This document shows, one piece after another, positions 1 through 9,754 of a stretch of DNA of 64,000 nucleotides. Each line of letters opens with the position of its first letter. The stretch's first letter is position 1. Below the pieces are notes generated by a model. That model was given only the letters and a program-made list of their open reading frames with translations, was not told where the DNA came from and did no database searches. Source of the DNA: Poa pratensis (lineage: Eukaryota > Streptophyta > Magnoliopsida > Poales > Poaceae); assembly GCA_947311845.1 (NCBI GenBank), contig CAMZMU010000075.1, positions 24,341,421 to 24,405,420 on the forward strand, given 5' to 3'. The position numbers were made by a program, and so were the translations under genes.

Positions 1-790
1 CGCACCGTCTCCTCCACGGGCCGCCGCCGCCGCTCCGTGGCTGCTGCGGGCTTCCGTCTCTACTCCGGGCTTCACCTCTTCATCAACCTCTCCATCAAGC
101 TCCTCATCACCATGACCATGTGTGAGTAGTTTCCCTCGGGGCTGAGGGCTCGTACGGTAGCTATGTGGTATACATCTCTCTCCCATGGTGTGATCTTTAT
201 GTGATCATGAACATTGTTAGTACGTACTGCTGAATTCATATGTAATGTTTATGCTACTCAAGTGAATTTATCTAGTTTCCGGAGTCATTGTGACAACACG
301 GTATCAAGATGACAGTGTGGGTACTTGTGTGTGACTCTATGAATAATTTAGATATTTATCATGTCTTATTCTTTGCGGAATTGTGGTGTTTGTTTACTCA
401 GACTTTGAGGCGTGCTTTTGTAGCCCTACGCATAGTACTCTTGTTTCATCAAGAAGAAGAATAATCCCGAGTAGCATTTATTTGCGTTCAGTTGTGCTAA
501 CGTGTTGAGAGATACCACTAGTGAAAGTATGATCCCTAGACCTTGTTTCCAAGCATTGAATCACCGTTTACTCTCAGTTTTGCTGCCTGTTTGCTTGCTG
601 CCATTGTTATTACCACCTGCTACTACATATACCATCTGCAATTATACAACCGAAAATCCCAAAAATATTTGCATCTTTCACTGTTTTATTTATCATTACT
701 ACTAACCAATACCTTCAGCTCCTCGTGGGTTCGACAACCTTTTCTATTCGAAAGGTACTACAATTGATCTCCTGCACTTGGGAGTCATCA
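1..790 (+). repeat. Element A, 5' LTR (left part off the window)
   Basis: This is the 3' portion of an LTR, matching 15651-16438 almost base for base and ending in ...GTCATCA just before the primer site. By comparison with the complete copy (1456 bp) about 670 bp are missing to the left. Small indels against the other copy (for example near 655-705) show some divergence. Confidence 0.9.
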
Positions 791-801
791 AGATACTTTT
801 C

Positions 802-819
802 TGGCGCCGTTGCCGGGGA
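802..819 (+). other. Primer-binding site of element A (tRNA-Asp type)
   Basis: TGGCGCCGTTGCCGGGGA lies 11 bp after the LTR end. It is complementary to the 3' end of plant tRNA-Asp (known family feature). The same 18 bases recur at 16450-16467 (+) and, inverted, at 8066-8083 and 28451-28468, tying elements A, B and C together. Confidence 0.88.
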
Positions 820-994
820 GCGTAGCGCTATTGGTAAGAAGTTTGGTAAGGAAACTCGAAAGGTGAATTTTATTTACTGTTTTATCTCATTGTTACTATG
901 GCATTTATGGAACGTGCTTCGCTGCATCTTGCTTTATATGAAAGTGCTTATGATAATGCTCCTAAAGTGGTTGAAACTACTGTGTCTGAGGTAC

Positions 995-2652
995 TGATGT
1001 CTACGCACGCTTCTATTCTTGTAGACAGTGTTGGGCCTCCAAGAGCAGAGGTTTGTAGAACAGCAGCAAGTTTCCCTTAAGTGAATCACCCAAGGTTTAT
1101 CGAACTCAGGGAAGTAGAGGTCAAAGATATCCCTCTCAAGCAACCCTGCAATTAAGATACAAGAAGTCTCTTGTGTCCCCAACACACCCAATACACTTGT
1201 CAGATGTATAGGTGCACTAGTTCGGCGAAGAGATAGTGAAATACAAGTAATATGGATGATTATAAGTGGTAATTGCAATCTGGAATAAAAATGGCAGCAA
1301 GCAAACATGTAGCAGAACTTGCTGTAAACGGTGTTTCAATGCTTAGAAACAAGGCCTAGGGATTATACTTTCACTAGTGGACACTCTCAACAATGATCTC
1401 ATAACTGAATAAGTAAAAGCTACTCTTAAACACTCTCTTATTGGATAACAAACACCATTCATTGTGTAGGGCTACAAAAGCACACCTCAAGCCGGAGTAA
1501 ACAAGCGCCACAACGTCATAAAGGAGTCACACACGGTGCACACACTGTCACCTTTACACCGTGGAGAGTACCGGAGTTCATATTAAAGTAACCTATAGAG
1601 TGCATAATAGATAAAGAGTAACATCTACATATTCAACTAGATTAGCACAACTGAACACAAGTAAATACTACTCGGGATTATTCTCCTTCTTGATGAAGCA
1701 AGAGTACTATGCGTAGGGCTGCAAAAGCACACCTCAAAGTCAGAGTAAACAAACACCACAATTCCCAAGAATAAGCCATGATAAATGTCTAAATTATACA
1801 TAGAGTCACACAAGTACCCACACTGTCATCTTGATACCGTGTTGTCACAATGACTCCAGAAACTAGACAAAATCACTTGAGTAGCATAAACATTATTAAT
1901 GCATTCAGCGATAGTATCAATACACATGATTACATAAAGATCACACCATGAGAGAGAGAGATGAACCACATAGCTACCGGTAGAGCCCTCAGCCTCGGGG
2001 GAGAACTACTCACACATGGTCATGGTGAGCACACTTGATGGAGAGGTTGATGAAGAGGTGCAGCCCGGAGAGGAGACGGCGGCCCGCTGCAGCCACGGCG
2101 CGGCGGCGGCGCTGGAGATGGCGATGGAGTCGATGGAGATGGCTCCGGGGGCACTTCCCCGTCCCGACGGCGTGCCGGAACAGAGATTCTGTCCCCCGAA
2201 ACTTGTCGTCGATGGCGGCGGCGCTGCGGAACTCTTCGTGGAAATTGGCTTGTTTTTTAGGGTTTACGCCTCGGGGGGATAAATAGGCGAAGGGGCAACG
2301 TCGGTGGAGCCCGAGGTGGGCCTCCTCACCAGCTGGCGCGGCAGAAGGGGGGCCGCGCCGCCAGGTGGTTTGGCCACCTCGTGGCTCCCCTTCGTCTCTC
2401 CTTCGGACTCCGTGTACGTGTTGGAAAAATAGGGACTTGGCCTTTTGTTTCGTGCAATTCCGAGAATATTCGCAGAAGTACTTTTCTGGAATCAAAAACA
2501 GCAGAAAACAGGGAACTGGCACTTCGGCATCTTGTTAATAGGTTAGTCCCAGAAAATGCATAAAAGTGATATGAAGTGTATATAAAACATGTAGCAATGG
2601 TATAATATAAGCATGGAACATCAGAAATTATGGATACGTTGGAGACGTATCA
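995..2652 (-). repeat. Element B, 3' LTR
   Basis: 1658 bp, paired with 8094-9754. It contains an internal partial duplication: the block with 'gtagggctacaaaagcacacc' type sequence near 1465-1560 recurs in diverged form near 1710-1840. A TATA-like CTATTTATC in minus orientation lies near 2277-2287, followed downstream by GC-rich leader-like sequence with tandem GGCGGC runs near 2095-2115. Confidence 0.9.
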
Positions 2653-2668
2653 AGCATCCCCAAGCTTA
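2653..2668 (-). other. Element B polypurine tract region
   Basis: On the minus strand the LTR is immediately preceded by AAGCTTGGGGATGCT, a purine-rich plus-strand priming site. The same sequence precedes the LTRs of element A (14968-14982) and element C (24660-24674). Confidence 0.7.
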
Positions 2669-5268
2669 GTTCTACTCGTCCTCGAGTAGGTAAAACGATA
2701 ACAACAAATAATTTCTGAGGAGACATGCTTTCACACAATCTTGATCAATATATTGCAAGGCTCATGTCATGAATGAAGTGACTCAAAGCAATGGTCTATA
2801 GTTTGCTAACAAATAGATAAAGAGTAAACAATGAATCATATAAGCAAAAACTTTTCATGAATAGTACTTTCAAGACAAGCATCAAAAAGTTTTGCATAAG
2901 AGGTAACTCATAAAGCAATAGATTCAAAGTAAAAGGCATTGAAGCAACACAAAGGATGATTAAGTTTCAGCAATTGCTTTCAACTTGTAACATGTATATC
3001 TCATGGATAGTTGTCAACATAAAGCAATATAACAAGTGCAATAAGTAAACATGTAAGAATCAATGCACACAAAGTTGACACAAGTGTTTGCTTCTAAGAT
3101 AGAAAGGAGTAGGTAAACTGACTCAACATAAAGTAAAAGATAGGCCCTTCGCAGAGGGAAGCAGGGATTAAATCATGTGCTAGAGCTTTTTAAGTTTTCG
3201 AAAGCATATAGAGAGCACAAAATAAGTATTTGAGAGGTGTTTGTTGTTGTCAACGAATGGTAGTGGGCACTCTAACCCCCTTGTCAACCAGACTTTCAAG
3301 AGCGGCTCCCATGAAGGACGTTATCTCTACCAGCAAGGTAGATCATCCCTCTTCTCTTTTGTTTACACATGTATTTTAGTTTCTTTATAGTTGACACTCC
3401 TCCCAACCTTTTGCTTACACAAGCCATGGCTAACCGAATCCTCGGGTGCCTTCCAACATTCACATACCATGGAGGAGTGTCTATTTGCAATTAAGTTGCT
3501 TACTGATAAATCAGGGCAAAACATGTGAAGAGAATTATTAATGAAAGTTGTAATTAATTGGGGCTGGGCACCCCGTTGCCAGCTCTTTTTGCAAATTATT
3601 GGATAAGCGGATGTATATGCCACTAGTCCATTGGTGAAAGTCTGTCAGAAGTAAATGACAAGATTGAAAGATAAAACACCACATACTTCCTCATGAGCTA
3701 TAAAACATTGACACAAATAAGGAGTAATAAAGTTTTGAATAGTTTAAAGGTAGCACATGAAGTATTTACTTGGAATGGCAGGAAATACCACATAGTAGGT
3801 AGGTATGGTGGACACAAATGGCATGGGTTTTGGCTCAAGTTTGGATGCACGAGAAGCATTCCCTCTCAGTACAGAGTTTAGGCTAGCAAGGTTGTTTGAA
3901 GCAAACACAAGTATAAACCGGTACAGCAAGAATCAATAAAAACATATTGCAAGTATTATAAGACTCTACACTGTCTTCCTTGTTGCTCAAACATTTTACC
4001 AGAAAATATCTAGACCTTAGAGAACAAATATGCATCCCAAGTCTCAACAAGCTCTACGGTAGTTCTCCACTACTAGGCTTTAACTACATGATGCAAGAGC
4101 TTAAACATGATCTACTTGAGAGCTCAAAACAATTGCAAAGTATCAAATCGAAACAAGACAATGATCTACAAGAATGCATATGTCTTTTCCAATACCAACT
4201 ACTACATGTAGCATTTTCTTTTTCCAAACAAACACCAATCAATTTATTTAAACATAAACTCTCCAAATGATAATATAATGCAGCAAGAGAGTATTTATAA
4301 ACAAGTGCTAACAGCTCGAAGAGATGCATGAAAAACAGGAGCTAAAAGCACTGCAGTAGCTAGTTAAGAATACTCAACAAATATAAGTGAAGAACATGAG
4401 TATTCACATGAAAAAGCGGAGCGTGTCTCTCTCCCACACAAGGATTGCTAGGATCCGAATTTATTCAAACAAAAACAAACAAAAAAAATAAAGCACACAG
4501 ACGCTCCAAGTAAAGCATAAGATGTGAAAGAATTAAAATATAGTTTCACTAGAGATGACCTGATAAGTTGTTGATGAAGAAGGGGATGCCTTGGGCATCC
4601 CCAAGCTTAGACGCTTGAGTCTTCTTGAATATGGGGATGAACCACGGGGGCATCCCCAAGCTTAGGCTTTTCACTCTTCTTGATCATATAATATCATCCT
4701 TCTCTCTTGATCCTTGAAAACTTCCTTCACACCAAACTCGAAATAGTTCTCATTAGAGGGTTAGTGCATAATCAAAAATTCTCATATTCTGTGATGACAC
4801 AATCATTTAAAGCTTCTGGACATTAGCTACAGCCACCAATGCTTTGTGGAGCAAAGAAATCCACTCAAACATCGTAAAAGAGCGAATGCAAAACAAAAGG
4901 CAGAATCTGTCAAAAACAGAACAGTCTGTGAAACGAATTTTTTCGAGGCACTTAAGTTGCTCAGATGGAACAGGTCCAGTTTAATGAAAGTTGCGTACAT
5001 ATCTGAGGAAGATGCGTGATTTTTTACAGAATTTTTCGAATTTTCTACAGGGAGAAAGCTCAAATCGTGACAGCTAAAAATCTGTCACTGCGCAGAAATC
5101 CAAATCTTGCATCAACTTTCAATATAGAACTTTACTTGGCACAACAATGCAATAAAATAAAGATACAAAGGAGTTGCTACAGAAGTAACAAGCTCCTTGA
5201 CTCAAAAAAAAAATAACAGAAAATAAAACAATGGGTTGTCTCCCATAAGCGCTTTTCTTTAAAGCCTT
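2669..5268 (-). other. Element B long non-coding 3' internal region
   Basis: This 2.6-kb AT-rich stretch lies between the Gag stop codon and the polypurine tract. I see no credible gene in it. The part from 2653 to about 3620 is nearly identical to 24660-25630 of element C, while 3625-4745 is absent from C. In the position where many plant Athila-type elements carry pol or env-like reading frames, none is recognisable here. Confidence 0.7.
5231..5260 (-). other. Conserved post-gag motif (element B copy)
   Basis: Just downstream of the Gag stop, on the minus strand, AAGCGCTTATGGGAGACAAC lies in a longer conserved stretch. Near-identical motifs follow the coding region in element A (12606-12630) and element C (26137-26166). 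Its function is unknown; position and conservation suggest an RNA element. Confidence 0.6.
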
Positions 5269-7983
5269 TTAGCTAGGCATGATAATTTGATATGCTCTCA
5301 TATGTATAAGAGTTGAATATAAGAGAGCATCGAAAAGCAAATACCAAACACATTTAAGTCTAACCCACTTCCTATGCAAAGAAATCTTGTAAGAAAACAA
5401 ATTATTGATGCATGAAGCTACTAGCATAGAAAGACAAAACAAGTGCAACTTCAAAAATTTCAACAAAAAGAGAGGAGACTTGATATTATTGAGATATATG
5501 AATCCATGCCTCCCTCTCTCATAAAAACTTTCAGTAGCATCATTGATAAAATCCACAATATAATCATCACATGAAACATTCTTACCATGATCCATATGCA
5601 CAAAAGTATCTTCATTTTCCACATAAGAAAAGTTCTTCTCATTAATAACAATGGGGGCAGGATCATCATAAAGAACTCGAACATGATAGACAAGTTGTAT
5701 ATTAAAGGGATGGTTTTGGGTAATCTCTCCATAACTATGACAAGTTTCATGAGGATGACTGTAATTATAACCTATGTCATAGTATTCTTTATAATAATTA
5801 TCAAAGACTGGAGGCATAGTATCATCATAAGCAATAGAATAGTCATCTTCCAAACTGTGTTCATTCGTAAACATATCATTATTTTTAATAGAAGGAGATG
5901 TATCAAGCATATAATCAGCAATAGCAAAAGGATTTTCAAACACCTCATCCCCAAGCTTAGAGCTTTTCATATCATCATTGGAAGAAACATGGATAGTACT
6001 AATAGTATGGCAATCATTAATATCATCATTTTCAGAATTGGTACCCCAAAGATTTTCAATATCAAAAGTAGTTTCATTTTCCCAATCATGATCACTAATA
6101 TAAGTAACAGGCATAGGTTCATCATCAAGTTCAGAATCATCGAATTCAGAATTATAAGTATCAATTGTAACAGGAGCAACAAGTTTGGGAGAAGATACCG
6201 TTTCCTCTCTCCTTTTACTCCTCTTCTTCTTCTTCTTCTTCTTCTTCTTTCCCCTCTTCTTTTTATCTTTAGGAGGGAGAGGTTTGAAAGGAAGCTCCTC
6301 CACATAACCTGGTTTAGTATTAGAGACAATGGAAGAAACTTGGGGGGACTCCTCTCTTTCATTAATGAGAACAAAACACATATTAGTCCTGTCATACTTT
6401 GGTAAAGTCTCATCCTTTATAATATTTTGTATGTAGGTGTTAGCATGGCAATTATTAACACAATAGAGATAACATCCATGCAACACACTATTCATATCAA
6501 GATCACTCATATCTAACAAGGAAGTTTTTCTTGATAACTCTTCACACCCCAAAAATAATGTAAGTTCATCATGTTGATTAGGAGTGATCATGTTATCACA
6601 ATACAAATTTGCAGTAATTGGATTCGAAAGGCTATTATCATGACCTGAACATTGAAAATTAAAATGACCCACTTCATAGCAAAGTTCACAAATAAAAGGA
6701 TGGAGGTCACAAACTTTTTCACCAAGATCTCTTAGAGCCTTGTACCATGTTCTAGTTTTTTCATTCCTATGATAGATACAATATTCATCTTCGATTTGAT
6801 TAATTCCACAAGGTCTATGCATTCCACAAAAATTAACATGCTTATAAGAAATAGTATTTTCAGAAGTTTGAGCATGTTTATTGCAATCATTAACAACAAT
6901 TTCATTTTCCATGCAAGTGTCTTTGAAAGGTTCATGATACACGTCCCAATTTTCTTTAGGAACATTAATATGAGAAGCAAAGGTTCTAAAACAATCAACA
7001 ATAATTTGAGAATCAAGACCATATTTAGCACTAAGCTCTTGAAAACTAGCAGTTTCAACGAAAGACTTAATGCAATCATATTCATAGTTTATACCTGATT
7101 CTTTACCTTTGTCATTCTCCCAATCCTCAGCATTGTTTTGAATTCTTTCAAGAAGATCCCATCTAGCTTCAACCTTCTTGCTTGTGAAAGAACCATGTGA
7201 ACATGCATCTACATAATCCTTGTAATGACCTGAAAGCCTTGCATAAAAATTAGTAACAATTATTTCCTCAGAAAGCTCATGGTTAGGACATTTGAGTATT
7301 AATGTTTTGAGCCTTCCCCAAGCTTGAGCAATGCTTTCTCCATCATGAGGGTAAAAATTATAAATGTAATTCCTATCTAGATGCACTTCATGAAGAGGAT
7401 AAAATTTAGAGTAAAAGAGAGATTCAAGCTGTTTCCAATTCGAAGGTTGTTCATCCAGCAACCTATACCATTCCTTTGCTTTGTCCTTAAGTGACAATGG
7501 AAATAGTTTCCTCATGACATTTTCTCTTGATAAACCTGCAACCTTAAATAACTCACAAAGTTCTGTAAGTTTCGACAAGTGAGCACTTGGATGGATTGAT
7601 CCATCCCCTGCATACTGATCATTCATAACCCTTTCAACAATTTTCATAGGTATTTTAAAAGAAATACTTTCAACAGGTGGATTTGGAATATCACAAACAT
7701 CATTAGAATTATCACATATTGGAGACAAAGCATTATCAAGGCAAAATAATTCCTCCATAGCTGAGGAGCAAAAAAAATTATTTTCATATAAACTAGCTTC
7801 CCCAAGCTTAGGCTTTTCCACAGCCTTAGCAATAATGGTGTCCAAAGAATTTATACTAATAACATTACTACCACTATTATGCAAACAAGCCTCCATAGGT
7901 TTTTTAATTTTCTCTTCAAAAGCATCATGTCCTAATTCAATATAAAGTTCATAAAAATCTCTAATTTTTTTGTTGTTTTCCAT
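5269..7983 (-). CDS. Element B Gag-like polyprotein, 904 residues, no pol
   Basis: This open frame is intact from ATG (7983) to stop. Residues about 110-250 form a retrotransposon Gag domain (motifs GDGS, ELCELF, KEWYRLLDE, FYSKFYPLHE, IAQAWGRL). A CCHC zinc knuckle CELCYEVGHFNFQC spans 432-445. Residues 573-592 are a lysine/arginine run encoded by AAG repeats, followed by a long acidic region rich in Asp, Asn and Tyr (about 600-830). Residues 837-863 are strongly hydrophobic and could span a membrane, followed by a conserved HRKWVRL. Gag should form the virus-like particle and package element RNA. No protease, RT or integrase follows, so the element would need enzymes in trans. Length greatly exceeds a usual Gag (300-500 residues). 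Elements with this organisation, such as Sabrina, are known from Triticeae; that assignment is from memory. Confidence 0.8.
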   Translation of the reverse strand: MENNKKIRDFYELYIELGHDAFEEKIKKPMEACLHNSGSNVISINSLDTIIAKAVEKPKLGEASLYENNFFCSSAMEELFCLDNALSPICDNSNDVCDIPNPPVESISFKIPMKIVERVMNDQYAGDGSIHPSAHLSKLTELCELFKVAGLSRENVMRKLFPLSLKDKAKEWYRLLDEQPSNWKQLESLFYSKFYPLHEVHLDRNYIYNFYPHDGESIAQAWGRLKTLILKCPNHELSEEIIVTNFYARLSGHYKDYVDACSHGSFTSKKVEARWDLLERIQNNAEDWENDKGKESGINYEYDCIKSFVETASFQELSAKYGLDSQIIVDCFRTFASHINVPKENWDVYHEPFKDTCMENEIVVNDCNKHAQTSENTISYKHVNFCGMHRPCGINQIEDEYCIYHRNEKTRTWYKALRDLGEKVCDLHPFICELCYEVGHFNFQCSGHDNSLSNPITANLYCDNMITPNQHDELTLFLGCEELSRKTSLLDMSDLDMNSVLHGCYLYCVNNCHANTYIQNIIKDETLPKYDRTNMCFVLINEREESPQVSSIVSNTKPGYVEELPFKPLPPKDKKKRGKKKKKKKKKRSKRREETVSSPKLVAPVTIDTYNSEFDDSELDDEPMPVTYISDHDWENETTFDIENLWGTNSENDDINDCHTISTIHVSSNDDMKSSKLGDEVFENPFAIADYMLDTSPSIKNNDMFTNEHSLEDDYSIAYDDTMPPVFDNYYKEYYDIGYNYSHPHETCHSYGEITQNHPFNIQLVYHVRVLYDDPAPIVINEKNFSYVENEDTFVHMDHGKNVSCDDYIVDFINDATESFYERGRHGFIYLNNIKSPLFLLKFLKLHLFCLSMLVASCINNLFSYKISLHRKWVRLKCVWYLLFDALLYSTLIHMRAYQIIMPS

Positions 7984-8065
7984 TAAGCCTAACTAGTGAA
8001 AATAAAAACAAGAAACAAAAAGAAATAATTGCAGAATCTAAAGGAGATACCTTCCAACACTTACC

Positions 8066-8083
8066 TCCCCGGCAACGGCGCCA
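8066..8083 (-). other. Primer-binding site of element B (tRNA-Asp type)
   Basis: On the minus strand this reads TGGCGCCGTTGCCGGGGA, 10 bases after the end of the 5' LTR (8094), identical to the site in element A. Confidence 0.9.
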
Positions 8084-8093
8084 GAAAATAGCT

Positions 8094-9754
8094 TGATGTC
8101 TACGCACGCTTCTATTCTTGTAGACAGTGTTGGGCCTCCAAGAGCAGAGGTTTGTAGAACAGCAGCAAGTTTCCCTTAAGTGAATCACCCAAGGTTTATC
8201 GAACTCAGGGAGGTAGAGGTCAAAGATATCCCTCTCAAGCAACCCTGCAATTAAGATACAAGAAGTCTCTTGTGTCCCCAACACACCCAATACACTTGTC
8301 AGATGTATAGGTGCACTAGTTCGGCGAAGAGATAGTGAAATACAAGTAATATGGATGATTATAAGTGTAATTGCAATCTGGAATAAAAATGGCAGCAAGC
8401 AAACATGTAGCAGAACTTGTTGTAAACGGTGTTTCAATGCTTAGAAACAAGGCCTAGGGATCATACTTTCACTAGTGGACACTCTCAACAATGATCTCAT
8501 AACTGAATAAGTAAAAGCTACTCTTAAACACTCTCTTATTGGATAACAAACACCATTCATTGTGTAGGGCTACAAAAGCACACCTCAAGCCGGAGTAAAC
8601 AAGCGCCACAACGTCATAAAGGAGTCACACACGGTGCACACACTGTCACCTTTACACCGTGGAGAGTACCGGAGTTCATATTAAAGTAACCTATAGAGTG
8701 CATAATAGATAAAGAGTAACATCTACATATTCAACTAGATTAGCACAACTGAACACAAGTAAATACTACTCGGGATTATTCTCCTTCTTGATGAAGCAAG
8801 AGTACTATGCGTAGGGCTGCAAAAGCACACCTCAAAGTCAGAGTAAACAAACACCACAATTCCCAAGAATAAGCCATGATAAATGTCTAAATTATTCATA
8901 GAGTCACACAAGTACCCACACTGTCACCTTGATACCGTGTTGTCACAATGACTCCAGAAACTAGACAAAATCACTTGAGTAGCATAAACATTATTAATGC
9001 ATTCAGCGATACTAGCAATACACATGATTACATAAAGATCACACCATGAGAGAGAGAGATGAACCACATAGCTACCGGTAGAGCCCTCAGCCTCGGGGGA
9101 GAACTACTCACACATGGTCATGGTGAGCACACTTGATGGAGAGGTTGATGAAGAGGTGCAGCCCGGAGAGGAGACGGCGGCCCGCTGCAGCCACGGCGCG
9201 GCGGCGGCGCTGGAGATGGCGATGGAGTCGATGGAGATGGCTCCGGGGGCACTTCCCCATCCCGACGGCGTGCCGGAACAGAGATTCTGTCCCCCGAAAC
9301 TTGTCGTCGATGGCGGCGGCGCTGCGGAACTCTTCGTGGAAATTGGCTTGTTTCTTTAGGGTTTACGCCTCGGGGGGATAAATAGGCGAAGGGGCAACGT
9401 CGGTGGAGCCCGAGGTGGGCCTCCTCACCAGCTGGCGCGGCAGAAGGGGGGGGCCGCGCCGCCAGGTGGTTTGGCCACCTCGTGGCTCCCCTTCGTCTCT
9501 CCTTCGGACTCCGTGTACGTGTTGGAAAAATAGGGACTTGGCCTTTTGTTTCGTGCAATTCCGAGAATATTCGCAGAAGTACTTTTCTGGAATAAAAAAC
9601 AGCAGAAAACAGGGAACTGGCACTTCGGCATCTTGTTAATAGGTTAGTCCCAGAAAATGCATAAAAGTGATATGAAGTGTATATAAAACATGTAGCAAAT
9701 GGTATAATATAAGCATGGAACAGCAGAAATTATGGATACGTTGGAGACGTATCA
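8094..9754 (-). repeat. Element B, 5' LTR
   Basis: 1661 bp, paired with 995-2652 at about 99% identity by eye. It ends at 9754 next to the GGTAC duplication. The minus-strand TATA-like CTATTTATC is near 9376-9386. Confidence 0.9.

Larger units (their letters stand above)
995..9754 (-). mobile_element. Element B: complete nested Athila/Sabrina-like gypsy retrotransposon
   Basis: Both LTRs (995-2652 and 8094-9754) are present, with termini TGATACGTC... and ...TAGACATCA in the minus orientation. The flanking 5-bp duplication GGTAC (990-994 and 9755-9759) and the unfilled site in the second internal copy of element A (about 16634-16644) prove insertion into element A. By eye the two LTRs differ at roughly a dozen positions over 1.66 kb, so the insertion is young. 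The internal 5.4 kb holds one long Gag-like gene and long non-coding stretches; no pol is present. Confidence 0.93.

Noticed and set aside
2010..2522. 170-codon minus-strand frame, repeated at 9118-9623, 24101-24628 and 29569-29994
   Set aside because: It lies wholly within LTRs, differs in frame between copies because of small indels and encodes only GC-rich leader sequence.
5587..6405. Plus-strand open frame of 272 codons opposite the element B Gag gene
   Set aside because: It lies entirely antisense to the intact 904-residue Gag frame and is Ile/Phe-rich as expected from the reverse of an Asp/Asn-rich protein. The same shadow occurs at 11564-12319 opposite element A.
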